Assembly (NCBI GenBank): GCA_934437985.1
Contig: CAKSBI010000004.1
Span: 21,717-85,716, forward strand
Source: an uncultured Lachnospiraceae bacterium
GTDB taxonomy: Bacteria > Bacillota > Clostridia > Lachnospirales > Lachnospiraceae
Reading direction: 5' to 3'
DNA: 64,000 nucleotides
A program made the position numbers and the translations under genes. Of the stretch, positions 34,065 through 42,764 are shown piece after piece. The first letter of the stretch is position 1, and each line of letters begins with the position of its first letter. The notes beneath the pieces are model-generated. The model made no database searches and was not told where the DNA came from. It saw nothing but the letters and a program-made list of their open reading frames with translations.

Positions 34065-35117
34065 TCAGCGACAGGCATCAATATACTTCTTCCTGAGTTG
34101 CCCACATGCGGCGTCAATATCTGCGCCCATTCCTTTTCTAACCGTAACATTTATTCTGTTTTTTTCAAGATATTTTTGAAAATAGAAGATTCCCTCGTCT
34201 GTGCTTCTTTTGTGTACCCGCTCAAGAACATCATTAAGCGGTATCAGATTAACGTGGCACAGCAGCCCTTTCAGCAGCCCGGATAATTCATCGGCACATG
34301 CCTTTGTATCATTAACTCCCGCTATCATTGAATACTCAAATGTAACTCTTCTGCCTGTCTCTTTAACATAATAATGGCACGCTTTTATAATCTCTTCAAT
34401 TGAATATCTGTTAGCTACCGGCATTATACTTTTTCTTATCTCATCATCAGGTGCGTGAAGTGATACGGCAAGCGTCACACCCATATGCTCATCAGCAAAC
34501 CTGTACATCTTATCGACAAGTCCGCAGGTTGACACCGTTATACTCCTCTGGCTGATATTAAGCCCGGACTCATCTGATATCATCCTGAGGAACTTAACTA
34601 CCTGGTCGTAATTGTCAAACGGTTCCCCAATTCCCATAATTACAATATTGTCAACACGTCTCCCCATATCCTTCTGAATAAGATATATCTGTGCGAGCAT
34701 CTCTGACGCAGACAGGCTTCTCTCAAGGCCTGCAAGCGTCGAAGCACAGAAGCTGCATCCCATCCTGCATCCTACCTGTGATGATATGCATACACTCATA
34801 CCATAGCTGTAATTCATTGCAACACTTTCTATAACGCCGCCGTCAGCTGCCGCCATAAGGTATTTGGCTGTTCCGTCAACCTTCGATACAAGCTTTTCAA
34901 GTATATGAAGCGGATATATGTCATATTTTTCCGCAAGGGTATTCCTGAGTTCTTTAGAAATATCAGTCATTTCATCCCAGTCACCGGCAAGCTTTTTATG
35001 AAGCCACCCATATATCTGCTTTGACCTGAACTTCTTTTGTCCCATATCCTCAAGATATTCCGCTAATTCCTCCTGTGTAAATGACAGCATGTCCCTATAT
35101 GTATCGTACATATCCAT
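34065..35117 (-). CDS. rlmN: Dual-specificity 23S rRNA/tRNA adenine C2 methyltransferase
   Basis: This radical SAM enzyme methylates A2503 of 23S rRNA and A37 of some tRNAs. The 350-residue product has the N-terminal accessory domain (FRSKQIYGWLHKKL near residue 32) and the cluster motif CRMGCSFCAS near residue 117. NIVIMGIGEPFDNYD follows near 158, then STCGLVD near 195, and the C-terminal RKGMGADIDAACGQL with the second catalytic cysteine near residue 340. The gene begins four bases after rsmB. Its 3' end is repeated 5.4 kb downstream at 28591-28684. No terminator was seen after its stop, so transcripts may read into the LuxR-type gene. Confidence 0.95.
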   Translation of the reverse strand: MDMYDTYRDMLSFTQEELAEYLEDMGQKKFRSKQIYGWLHKKLAGDWDEMTDISKELRNTLAEKYDIYPLHILEKLVSKVDGTAKYLMAAADGGVIESVAMNYSYGMSVCISSQVGCRMGCSFCASTLAGLERSLSASEMLAQIYLIQKDMGRRVDNIVIMGIGEPFDNYDQVVKFLRMISDESGLNISQRSITVSTCGLVDKMYRFADEHMGVTLAVSLHAPDDEIRKSIMPVANRYSIEEIIKACHYYVKETGRRVTFEYSMIAGVNDTKACADELSGLLKGLLCHVNLIPLNDVLERVHKRSTDEGIFYFQKYLEKNRINVTVRKGMGADIDAACGQLRKKYIDACR

Positions 35118-35120
35118 ATT

Positions 35121-36518
35121 TTACCTTTCTTTCTGATAAGCAGCCACGAAGAAACCATCTGACTGCAAAACTCCCGGAATCACCTTTATATACCCCTGCT
35201 CTGTAAATGCACACGCAATTCTTTCAAGTACTGCCCCATCAAAGAACTGCTTCATGTCGATGAGCCTGAAATCAGGATTGCATTCCTCAAAATATCCGGC
35301 ATTTTCTTCGTTTTCATGCTTATTAAGCGTACACGTACTGTATACAAGCAGTCCTCCCGGCGCAACATATGCAGCAGCATTATCAAGCATTTTTCTCTGT
35401 ATCTGTACCAGTTCATTCATGGAAGCTTCGCTTACATTGTACTTGATGTCAGGCTTTTTTGCCAGCACACCAAGCCCTGAACACGGAAGGTCTGCCACAA
35501 CTACATCATACCTGCCTTTTTTATTCTCATCAAAGCTTAGTGCATCACTTACAACCCCATTGATATTATTAAGCTTAAGCCTTGCCGCATTGTCTCGGAT
35601 ACGGCTGACTTTATATTCTGATATATCACATGAGTCAACACTTACTTTATCACCCGATGAGCCTGCTATGTGAAGTGTCTTGCCGCCCGGGGCTGCACAC
35701 ATATCAAGCACCCTGGTCTTTGATGTATCTGTGCCGGCCTTACCGTTATTATTGATCCATGCTGCCGCAATATGACCCGGTATCATTGAGCTTTCATCCT
35801 GTACAACAAACCTTCCATCCACATATCCCGGCAGCCTGTCAACTCTCCCTGCATTCCCCAGTCTGCAGGCATAATCAAAAATATGTCCATGTTTATATTC
35901 TATCCCCATATTATCCAGTTCTGATAAAAATGAAGCATAAGACCCGCCGGTACCGGTATATCTTATTACAATATCCTTTGAATCAATATAATACCCGGCT
36001 GTTGATATTGTATCCTCCACAGACATTTCACCGAAAAAATGATCCACAAGCCATTCCGGAACAGAATACTTTGCCGATATATATTCTTCTATATTGCTGT
36101 CCGCATCAGGATATCTGATAGTATCCTTCTTTCTTGCAATATTACGGAGAACCCCATTAACAAACCCCCTGAGTCCCCCATATCCTTTTTTCACCGTAAG
36201 CTTAACAGCCTCATTAACCGCCGCACTGTCAGGAACCTGGTCCATATACATTATCTGGTATACCGCCATCCGGAGTATGTTACGTATAGCAGGCTTCAAT
36301 CTGCCTACGGGCTTATCCGAAAACTTCCCGATAATATAATCCATCTCTATACAACGTTCAACAACGCCCTCTGCAAGCGCAGAAAGAAAAGCCCGCTCTT
36401 TAATGTCAAGTGCGGGATTCTTATTAAGGCATTCATGGAGTGCTGTGTTACAGAATACTCCATCTTCCATTACAGCAGTTATCACATCCAGGCAAAGTCT
36501 TCTTGTATTAACAGACAT
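35121..36518 (-). CDS. rsmB: 16S rRNA (cytosine-967-C5) methyltransferase
   Basis: The 465-residue product has the NusB-like RNA-binding domain (residues 1-135) and the SAM methyltransferase domain. Landmarks are VLDMCAAPGGKTLHIA near residue 268, VVADLPCSGLGVLAKKPDI near 340 with the second conserved cysteine, and YSTCTLNKHENEEN near 395 with the catalytic cysteine. It methylates C967 of 16S rRNA. It sits in the usual place between the zinc peptidase gene and rlmN, with gaps of 22 and 3 bases. Start at 36518 follows AAGGAA. Confidence 0.94.
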   Translation of the reverse strand: MSVNTRRLCLDVITAVMEDGVFCNTALHECLNKNPALDIKERAFLSALAEGVVERCIEMDYIIGKFSDKPVGRLKPAIRNILRMAVYQIMYMDQVPDSAAVNEAVKLTVKKGYGGLRGFVNGVLRNIARKKDTIRYPDADSNIEEYISAKYSVPEWLVDHFFGEMSVEDTISTAGYYIDSKDIVIRYTGTGGSYASFLSELDNMGIEYKHGHIFDYACRLGNAGRVDRLPGYVDGRFVVQDESSMIPGHIAAAWINNNGKAGTDTSKTRVLDMCAAPGGKTLHIAGSSGDKVSVDSCDISEYKVSRIRDNAARLKLNNINGVVSDALSFDENKKGRYDVVVADLPCSGLGVLAKKPDIKYNVSEASMNELVQIQRKMLDNAAAYVAPGGLLVYSTCTLNKHENEENAGYFEECNPDFRLIDMKQFFDGAVLERIACAFTEQGYIKVIPGVLQSDGFFVAAYQKER

Positions 36519-36540
36519 ATATTATTATTCCTTCCTGCAA

Positions 36541-37305
36541 TCAGTCTCTTCTTCTGTTACCAAATAAAAGTATAAGCCTTAACAGCTGTAATATGGCTGC
36601 TGCCGCTGCTGCAACATATGTCAGTGCTGCCGCACCAAGCACCTTCTTACCTTTGCCAAGCTCATCATCATACAGTATCCCATTACTTCTCAATGCTGCA
36701 AGGGCCCTTGATGAAGCGTTAAATTCCACAGGAAGCGTTACAATCTGGAATAATACAGCCAATGAGAACAGTATGATACCCACATCAACAAGCCAGTAAA
36801 AGCTTCCAAAAAACAGACCTGCCAATATAAAAAGCCATGAAGCTGTTGAACCAAAATTAGCAGCCGGGACAAGTGTTGTACGTATCTTTAATGGTGTATA
36901 GCCCTTATCATGCTGTATACAGTGTCCTACCTCATGTGCAGCAACAGATATTGCCGCAATTGAAGTACTGTTATATACAGAATCAGATAATGCAAGCGTC
37001 TTATTGGATGGATTGTAATGATCTGTCAGATTACCACTTACATGGACAATATTGACATCATATATCCCATTAACCCTCATTAACCTTTCAGCCACCTCTG
37101 CGCCTGTCATTCCACACCTTGCACGGTCATTTCTGTATCTTGCAAATGTTGACCTGACCCTTGCGGATGCGATAAGTGATATTACAACACCGATTATTAT
37201 AAGGATATACGTAGGGTCAAAATACATTCCGTATCCATATCCGCCATATCCCATTCCATAACCACCCATATAGCCATTACTATATGCCATAATCATCTGA
37301 ATCAT
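36541..37305 (-). CDS. Membrane zinc metallopeptidase (YugP family)
   Basis: The 254-residue product has an unusual Gly/Tyr/Met-rich N terminus (GGYGMGYGGYGYGMYF). A membrane helix follows (about 30-45), then a zinc motif AAHEVGHCIQH near residue 117 and two or three further helices (150-190, 215-245). This is the neutral zinc metallopeptidase family PF04298 (YugP), whose substrate is poorly known. AAGGAGG lies eight bases before the ATG. It is inserted between fmt and rsmB, a placement common in Clostridia. Confidence 0.9.
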   Translation of the reverse strand: MIQMIMAYSNGYMGGYGMGYGGYGYGMYFDPTYILIIIGVVISLIASARVRSTFARYRNDRARCGMTGAEVAERLMRVNGIYDVNIVHVSGNLTDHYNPSNKTLALSDSVYNSTSIAAISVAAHEVGHCIQHDKGYTPLKIRTTLVPAANFGSTASWLFILAGLFFGSFYWLVDVGIILFSLAVLFQIVTLPVEFNASSRALAALRSNGILYDDELGKGKKVLGAAALTYVAAAAAAILQLLRLILLFGNRRRD

Positions 37306-37388
37306 AATAGCAGCCTCCTTATCTCATATTATATTTTCTCATTATTTTTTTCTTACAATATATTCCAAACTCAAAATCAGGGATACAT

Positions 37389-38351
37389 TTACTCTGTCAT
37401 CCCAAGAACCTCACCACAGCCCATTTTACAGCCACGGAGATAATCTGCCACGGCCATTCTTCTCTTACCCTCGGGCTGTATTTCATTAATTTTAAGAAAA
37501 CCCTCACCCGTCCGTACATAGATTGAATCCTTAGTCAGATTGACGATGGTTCCCGGCCTCATATTATCTTTACTATCAATAATATCACTGCTGTCAAGGG
37601 TGTCGAGTGCCTCTGCATTCCATATCTTTAACAGCTTTCCCTTATAATAAGTATACGCACTTGGCCATGGATTAAGTCCTCTTACCAGACATTCTATAAC
37701 GTTGGAAGATTTTTCAAAATCAATCAGTCCCATTTTTTTATCAAGCTTCCTGGCATATGTGAAATCACCTGACTGCGGAACAGGAGCTGTCTCACCTTTT
37801 TCAATAAGCGATATGCATTCAACAACCAGACCTCCACCGATATCACACAGCTTGTCATGGAGGCTGCCGCCTGTCTCATCCTCTGCAATATCAACCGCCT
37901 TCTGAAGCAGTATATCACCCGTATCAAGGCCCTCATCCATCTGCATTATCGTAATACCAGACTGCCTGTCACCTTCTATTACGGCACTCTGTATCGGAGC
38001 TGCCCCCCTCCACCTTGGAAGCAGTGATGCATGGATATTTATACATCCATATTTTGGAATATTAAGTATATCCGGCGTAAGCAGCTGTCCAAATGCCGCT
38101 ACAACTATTAGATCCGGCTTATGCGCTGCGATAACCTCCACATTTTCCGGCTCCCTTATCTTAACAGGCTGGAATACTTCTATATTATGCTCAAGTGCTT
38201 TTTCTTTAACAGGCGGGAACTGCACCTTTCCGCCTCTTCCCTTAGGCTTGTCCGGCTGGGTAACAACAAGTGCCACCTCATGGCCTGCTTCTATTATTGA
38301 CTGTAATGCCGGCACTGCAAAATCCGGCGTACCCATATATATTATCTTCAT
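37389..38351 (-). CDS. fmt: Methionyl-tRNA formyltransferase
   Basis: The enzyme formylates initiator Met-tRNA using 10-formyl-tetrahydrofolate. The 320-residue product has the catalytic motif INIHASLLPRWRGAAPI near residue 105 and the second active-site block MDEGLDTGDIL near 138. A C-terminal OB-like tRNA-binding domain runs from about 205. The start at 38351 lies three bases after the def stop. Together with def it handles addition and removal of the formyl group. Confidence 0.95.
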   Translation of the reverse strand: MKIIYMGTPDFAVPALQSIIEAGHEVALVVTQPDKPKGRGGKVQFPPVKEKALEHNIEVFQPVKIREPENVEVIAAHKPDLIVVAAFGQLLTPDILNIPKYGCINIHASLLPRWRGAAPIQSAVIEGDRQSGITIMQMDEGLDTGDILLQKAVDIAEDETGGSLHDKLCDIGGGLVVECISLIEKGETAPVPQSGDFTYARKLDKKMGLIDFEKSSNVIECLVRGLNPWPSAYTYYKGKLLKIWNAEALDTLDSSDIIDSKDNMRPGTIVNLTKDSIYVRTGEGFLKINEIQPEGKRRMAVADYLRGCKMGCGEVLGMTE

Positions 38352-38354
38352 ATA

Positions 38355-38846
38355 TTAATCTTCTTCCTCCCGCGCAAATTCACTGGCATCATAAAGTCTT
38401 CCCTCAACTTTGTCTACATACAGCTTACCATCAAGATGTTCAATCTCATGGACAAGGGCCCTCGCAAGAAGGTCAGTTCCTTCTATCTCAAACCTCTCCA
38501 TATTCTCGTCATATGCCTCTGCCTTAACATACTGCGGTCTTGTAACTATACCAACCTTGCCGGGCACCGACAGACAGCCCTCTGAACCGGTCTGTTCCCC
38601 GTCTGTCTCAAGTATTGCCGGATTGATCATAATAATAGGTGAATCACCCTCCGGCGATACATCAATTACAACAACTCTCTTAAGGACACCGACCTGGGGC
38701 GCAGCAAGTCCTACACCCTCTGCATCATACATAGTCTCTAACATATCATCTATAAGTGTACTTATCTTTTCTGTAACTTCTTTAACTTCCCTTGACTTTT
38801 TTGTAAGTGTCTCGTCACCAAGTGTACGAATATTACGTATTGCCAT
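38355..38846 (-). CDS. def: Peptide deformylase
   Basis: This iron or zinc hydrolase removes the formyl group from new proteins. It is 163 residues from the ATG at 38846, chosen because GGAGG lies seven bases upstream; the open frame back to 38891 has no such site. All three motifs are present: GVGLAAPQVG near residue 40, EGCLSVPG near 87, and HEIEHLDG near 130, where two histidines and the cysteine bind the metal. It sits 111 bases after priA and 3 before fmt. Confidence 0.95.
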   Translation of the reverse strand: MAIRNIRTLGDETLTKKSREVKEVTEKISTLIDDMLETMYDAEGVGLAAPQVGVLKRVVVIDVSPEGDSPIIMINPAILETDGEQTGSEGCLSVPGKVGIVTRPQYVKAEAYDENMERFEIEGTDLLARALVHEIEHLDGKLYVDKVEGRLYDASEFAREEED

Positions 38847-38957
38847 TTTAGCTCCTCCGTATAAACTGTATTTTGAAATAAGGTGTTCCATATTCAGGAA
38901 TTCTGTATAAACTATATATTATCTAATACTAGACTAATACGTATAAGTTGTCAAACC

Positions 38958-41312
38958 TCACTGCATATCATATTGCACTGTATATCCATTCTGTCTGCAG
39001 GCTTCGCCGATTGCACCATCAATACATCCCCTTATTTTTACAAGTTCACTCAGCTCAGCACCCTTTATATATAATATATACCTGTAGTTATCATTAACCT
39101 TCATAACTGTATGCCTTGCTGGTCCTATCATTGTAACATCTGCATTATTTTCCACAATATACCCTTCTGCAGCCTTCGCACCCATATTTATTATATATTC
39201 TGCATTTTTATCATCAGGTGCGGCAACAAAGACAGTCATCATGCCGTAACATGGCGGATAATGCATTAATCTCCTGAACATTATCTCCTTCTCATAAAAG
39301 CTTCTGTAATCCTGCAGCTTTGCTTCTGTAACAGCATAGTTGTCAGGCTGATAAGTCTGTATCACAACATTGCCGGGCGTATCACCCCTTCCAGCCCTTC
39401 CTGCTGCCTGTACAAGCAGGTCAAACGTCTTTTCTGATGCCCTGAAATCATTCATATGAAGTGACATGTCAGCTGCAAGTACCCCCACAAGTGTAACCCC
39501 CGGAAAATCATGCCCCTTGACAATCATCTGTGTTCCAACAAGTATGTCAGCCTCATGCCTTGCAAACTTATCAAGGATCCGGCTGTGTCCCTCTTTGCCG
39601 GAGGTTGTGTCTGCATCCATCCTGAGTACCCTTGCCCCGGGAAATTCAACAGCTATACGTTCTTCCACCATCTGTGTACCCACTCCAAAGCCTCCGATAT
39701 ACTTTGAACCGCATGACGGACAGACATTCACAGCCTCTGTCTCATACCCGCAGTAATGGCACATCATCTTCCGGCGTCCTGACCCTCCCCCCACATTATG
39801 TATCGTGAGTGAAATGTCACAGTGCGGACATTTTATAGCCTCACCACAGCTTCTGCATGAGACAAAGCCCTGATAGCCCCTTCTGTTAAGAAATAATATA
39901 ACCTGTTCACGCCTGTATATACAATTACTGATTCTGTCATGAAGCTCTCTGCTGAACATGGAATAATTTTTCTGTCTGAATTCCTCTCTCATATCAACTA
40001 TACTTACCGACGGCATATTCCGGTTCATTGCACGCTTTGTAAGCTCATACCTGTATATTTTGCCCGGGCAGCCATCCGGCAGCTCACTTTTATAATAGCT
40101 CTCTATTGATGGTGTCGCAGAGCCCAGCACAAGCATTGCACCCGCTAATCCGGCTCTCTTTTCCGCCACTTCCCTCGCATGATACTTTGGTGGCATCTCA
40201 CTCTTGTAGCTATCTTCATGCTCTTCATCAATTACTATAAGCCCAAGCTTCCCAAACGGCACAAATAATGCCGACCTTGGACCAATTATTATATCAATGA
40301 GCCCATTAGCTGCACGCTCGTACTGGTCATATCTTTCCCCGGCCGACATACGTGAATTAAGCACAGATACCCTGTCACCAAATCTGGCATAAAATCTTGA
40401 TACAGTCTGATATGTAAGTGCAATCTCAGGGATAAGCATGATAACCTGGCGCCCGGATGCAATAACAGCCTCCATAATACTCATATAGACCTCTGTCTTG
40501 CCGCTCCCGGTAACCCCATGTATAAGACAGGTATCAGTATGTCCGTTTTTATATCTGTTAATGATCGAATCCGCAACATGCCTCTGTTCCTCATTAAGCA
40601 CTGCCGTCTGACTTCTTACGCTGGGTGCACTGCCTGTCCTGCCATCTACCGGATTACGGTATATTCTCTCATTGTCTATCCTGATAACCCCCTGTGACAC
40701 AAGGCTGTTAACAGTAGACATTGATATATTAAGGGCAGCCCTTACATCTGAATACCCCACAGAGCCTTCCTCTATAACCGCCTTTAGAAGGCGTACCCTG
40801 GCCGCTGCATTCTTTTTTCCTTCATATTCTGCAAGAACCGCCCTTGCCTTATCCACATCTGTATTAAGACTGATGATACGTGATTCAGCCTTCTTTACCA
40901 TCCTTTTAACCGGTAGGACCGTCTTAATTGAATCATTTAATGTTGAGCCATAACGCTCCCTTATCCAGTACGCTAACGAAAGGAGCTGTTCCGGTGCCGT
41001 TATCCCATTCTGTTCAATTGATGCTATGCATTTTATCCTGTCCACATCCCACTGCGGTACATGTGAAGTTCCAATTACATATCCCTTAATAAGCCTGTTA
41101 CCTCTTCCAAAAGGAATCATAACTGGTGTACCGGCAGTAATACGTTCTTCCCAGCCCTCCGGTATACGGTACTGATATGGTTTATCAAGATTCTCAGCCG
41201 AGATATCCACAATCACATCTGCATATAACGCTTTCGTACACTTCACTCCTCTCTGCGGCAGTATATCACAAGACATGTTGACTAACATGTCAGTCTGCTT
41301 TTTAACGATCAA
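38958..41312 (-). CDS. priA: Primosomal protein N' (replication restart helicase)
   Basis: The 784-residue product carries the 3'-end binding N domain (about 25-125), a winged helix (155-220) and the helicase core. Walker A is GVTGSGKTEVY near residue 262 and the DEEH box is VIDEEHEDSYK near 358. The zinc region has CRSCGEAIKCPHC and CHYCG near 490-525, then CPSCGSKYI. PriA reloads the replicative helicase at stalled forks. The start is uncertain: a TTG at 41312 overlaps murF by 11 bases, while the conserved region begins only at LYADVIVDI (residue 29). One of the in-frame starts in between may be the real one. Confidence 0.92.
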   Translation of the reverse strand: MIVKKQTDMLVNMSCDILPQRGVKCTKALYADVIVDISAENLDKPYQYRIPEGWEERITAGTPVMIPFGRGNRLIKGYVIGTSHVPQWDVDRIKCIASIEQNGITAPEQLLSLAYWIRERYGSTLNDSIKTVLPVKRMVKKAESRIISLNTDVDKARAVLAEYEGKKNAAARVRLLKAVIEEGSVGYSDVRAALNISMSTVNSLVSQGVIRIDNERIYRNPVDGRTGSAPSVRSQTAVLNEEQRHVADSIINRYKNGHTDTCLIHGVTGSGKTEVYMSIMEAVIASGRQVIMLIPEIALTYQTVSRFYARFGDRVSVLNSRMSAGERYDQYERAANGLIDIIIGPRSALFVPFGKLGLIVIDEEHEDSYKSEMPPKYHAREVAEKRAGLAGAMLVLGSATPSIESYYKSELPDGCPGKIYRYELTKRAMNRNMPSVSIVDMREEFRQKNYSMFSRELHDRISNCIYRREQVILFLNRRGYQGFVSCRSCGEAIKCPHCDISLTIHNVGGGSGRRKMMCHYCGYETEAVNVCPSCGSKYIGGFGVGTQMVEERIAVEFPGARVLRMDADTTSGKEGHSRILDKFARHEADILVGTQMIVKGHDFPGVTLVGVLAADMSLHMNDFRASEKTFDLLVQAAGRAGRGDTPGNVVIQTYQPDNYAVTEAKLQDYRSFYEKEIMFRRLMHYPPCYGMMTVFVAAPDDKNAEYIINMGAKAAEGYIVENNADVTMIGPARHTVMKVNDNYRYILYIKGAELSELVKIRGCIDGAIGEACRQNGYTVQYDMQ

Positions 41313-42759
41313 GCAGCCTCTTTACTATCCCATCAAGCTTCATACCTCTTGACCCCTTAAGCATAACCATATCTCCATCCCTGAGATTATCATTAAGATA
41401 AGCTGCCGCCTCATCCCTGTTTCCATATGAAACAACATGCATTCCTGAATCCCCCGGAAGATTATCCCTTACTTCATCTGCAAGCCGGCCCGCCATATCC
41501 CCGACTGTTACAAGGCAGTCTGTTATATTGCCATTCTTGTATTCCTCTGCTATATACTGCCCGACTTCCCTGTGAAGCTTCTCTGACATATCCCCAAGCT
41601 CAAGTGCATCCGCAAGCACTGCATATCTCCGTCCGTTACATTGCTTTGACCATAATACACCCATGGCACTCCTCATTGAATCCGGACTTGCATTATATGT
41701 ATCATCTATAATTGTTATTCCGTTATGTACCATAACCTGTCCGCGCATGCTAAGCGGCCTGTATGCCTCAAGCTCTCTGACCGCAGAGTCAGTATCAATG
41801 CCATATTGCCCTGCAAGTGCAAGTGCAGCCACCGCATTACCGGCATTGTGTACTCCGTCAGCCCGTAGATTAACACGCCGTCCTTTATATGTAAAACTGA
41901 TTCCGCCATCTGATGGCATAATATCCTCTGCCCTGTAATCACAGGACTCCCCACTGCCATATGTATATACATCTGATGTCTTAAATACCGCCTCAGCCCC
42001 CGGGGTCAGTATATCACACATGCTGTCCGTTTTATTGAACTTGGCAATTTCTGAAAGAAGTTCATCGTCACCGCACACATATAATGTGCCGCTGCCGTCA
42101 AAGCCCCTGATTATATCCAGCTTTTCACGCCTGATATTCTCACGCGAACCAAGCATGGCAATGTGTGATACGCCAATGTTAGTAACAACTGCTGTCTCCG
42201 GTGCTGCCATATGTGTTAAATGATACATCTCATCCGGCTCACTTATACCCATCTCAATAACCGCAATATCATAATCTGCATTCAGTTCAAACATCATCAG
42301 CGCAACACCTAACTGGCTGTTACGGTTCCCTATTGTCTTAAGCACATGCCTTCCGGGGGATAATGCGGCCGCTATCATTTCTTTTGTTGTTGTCTTTCCC
42401 ACACTTCCGGTTACACCAATGACCGGAATATCATATCTTCTTCTGTACCATGCGGCAAGTCTCTGGACTGCCCTCAATGTATCGTCAACACGGATTATAT
42501 ACACGTCGTCCGGGATATTGTCTGTCTTAACATCCTCTGATGCAATTGCGGCAACAGCACCATTGCCAAATGCCCCATCAACGAACCTGTGCGCATCCAC
42601 ATTTTCTCCAATGATCGGGACAAATAATGCCCCCTGTTCCAGCTCTCTTGAATTCGTGCTTACTGAGTACACCATTACACTGTCTGCCGCATCAGCATTA
42701 CCATATACAAGCTCTCCCTCTGTATATTTTATTACATCACTTATACTTATAGCCTCCAT
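41302..42759 (-). CDS. murF: UDP-MurNAc-tripeptide--D-Ala-D-Ala ligase
   Basis: The enzyme adds D-alanyl-D-alanine to the UDP-MurNAc tripeptide, the last cytoplasmic step of the peptidoglycan precursor. It is 485 residues from the ATG at 42759, with GGAGG eleven bases upstream; a GTG at 42777 would overlap murE. Mur ligase motifs are GVTGSVGKTTTKEM near residue 115, the NRNSQLGVAL substrate block near 140, HIAMLGSRENI near 200, and IIDDTYNASPDSM near 345. It follows murE by five bases and is followed by priA with slight overlap. Confidence 0.94.
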   Translation of the reverse strand: MEAISISDVIKYTEGELVYGNADAADSVMVYSVSTNSRELEQGALFVPIIGENVDAHRFVDGAFGNGAVAAIASEDVKTDNIPDDVYIIRVDDTLRAVQRLAAWYRRRYDIPVIGVTGSVGKTTTKEMIAAALSPGRHVLKTIGNRNSQLGVALMMFELNADYDIAVIEMGISEPDEMYHLTHMAAPETAVVTNIGVSHIAMLGSRENIRREKLDIIRGFDGSGTLYVCGDDELLSEIAKFNKTDSMCDILTPGAEAVFKTSDVYTYGSGESCDYRAEDIMPSDGGISFTYKGRRVNLRADGVHNAGNAVAALALAGQYGIDTDSAVRELEAYRPLSMRGQVMVHNGITIIDDTYNASPDSMRSAMGVLWSKQCNGRRYAVLADALELGDMSEKLHREVGQYIAEEYKNGNITDCLVTVGDMAGRLADEVRDNLPGDSGMHVVSYGNRDEAAAYLNDNLRDGDMVMLKGSRGMKLDGIVKRLLDR

Positions 42760-42764
42760 ATATC

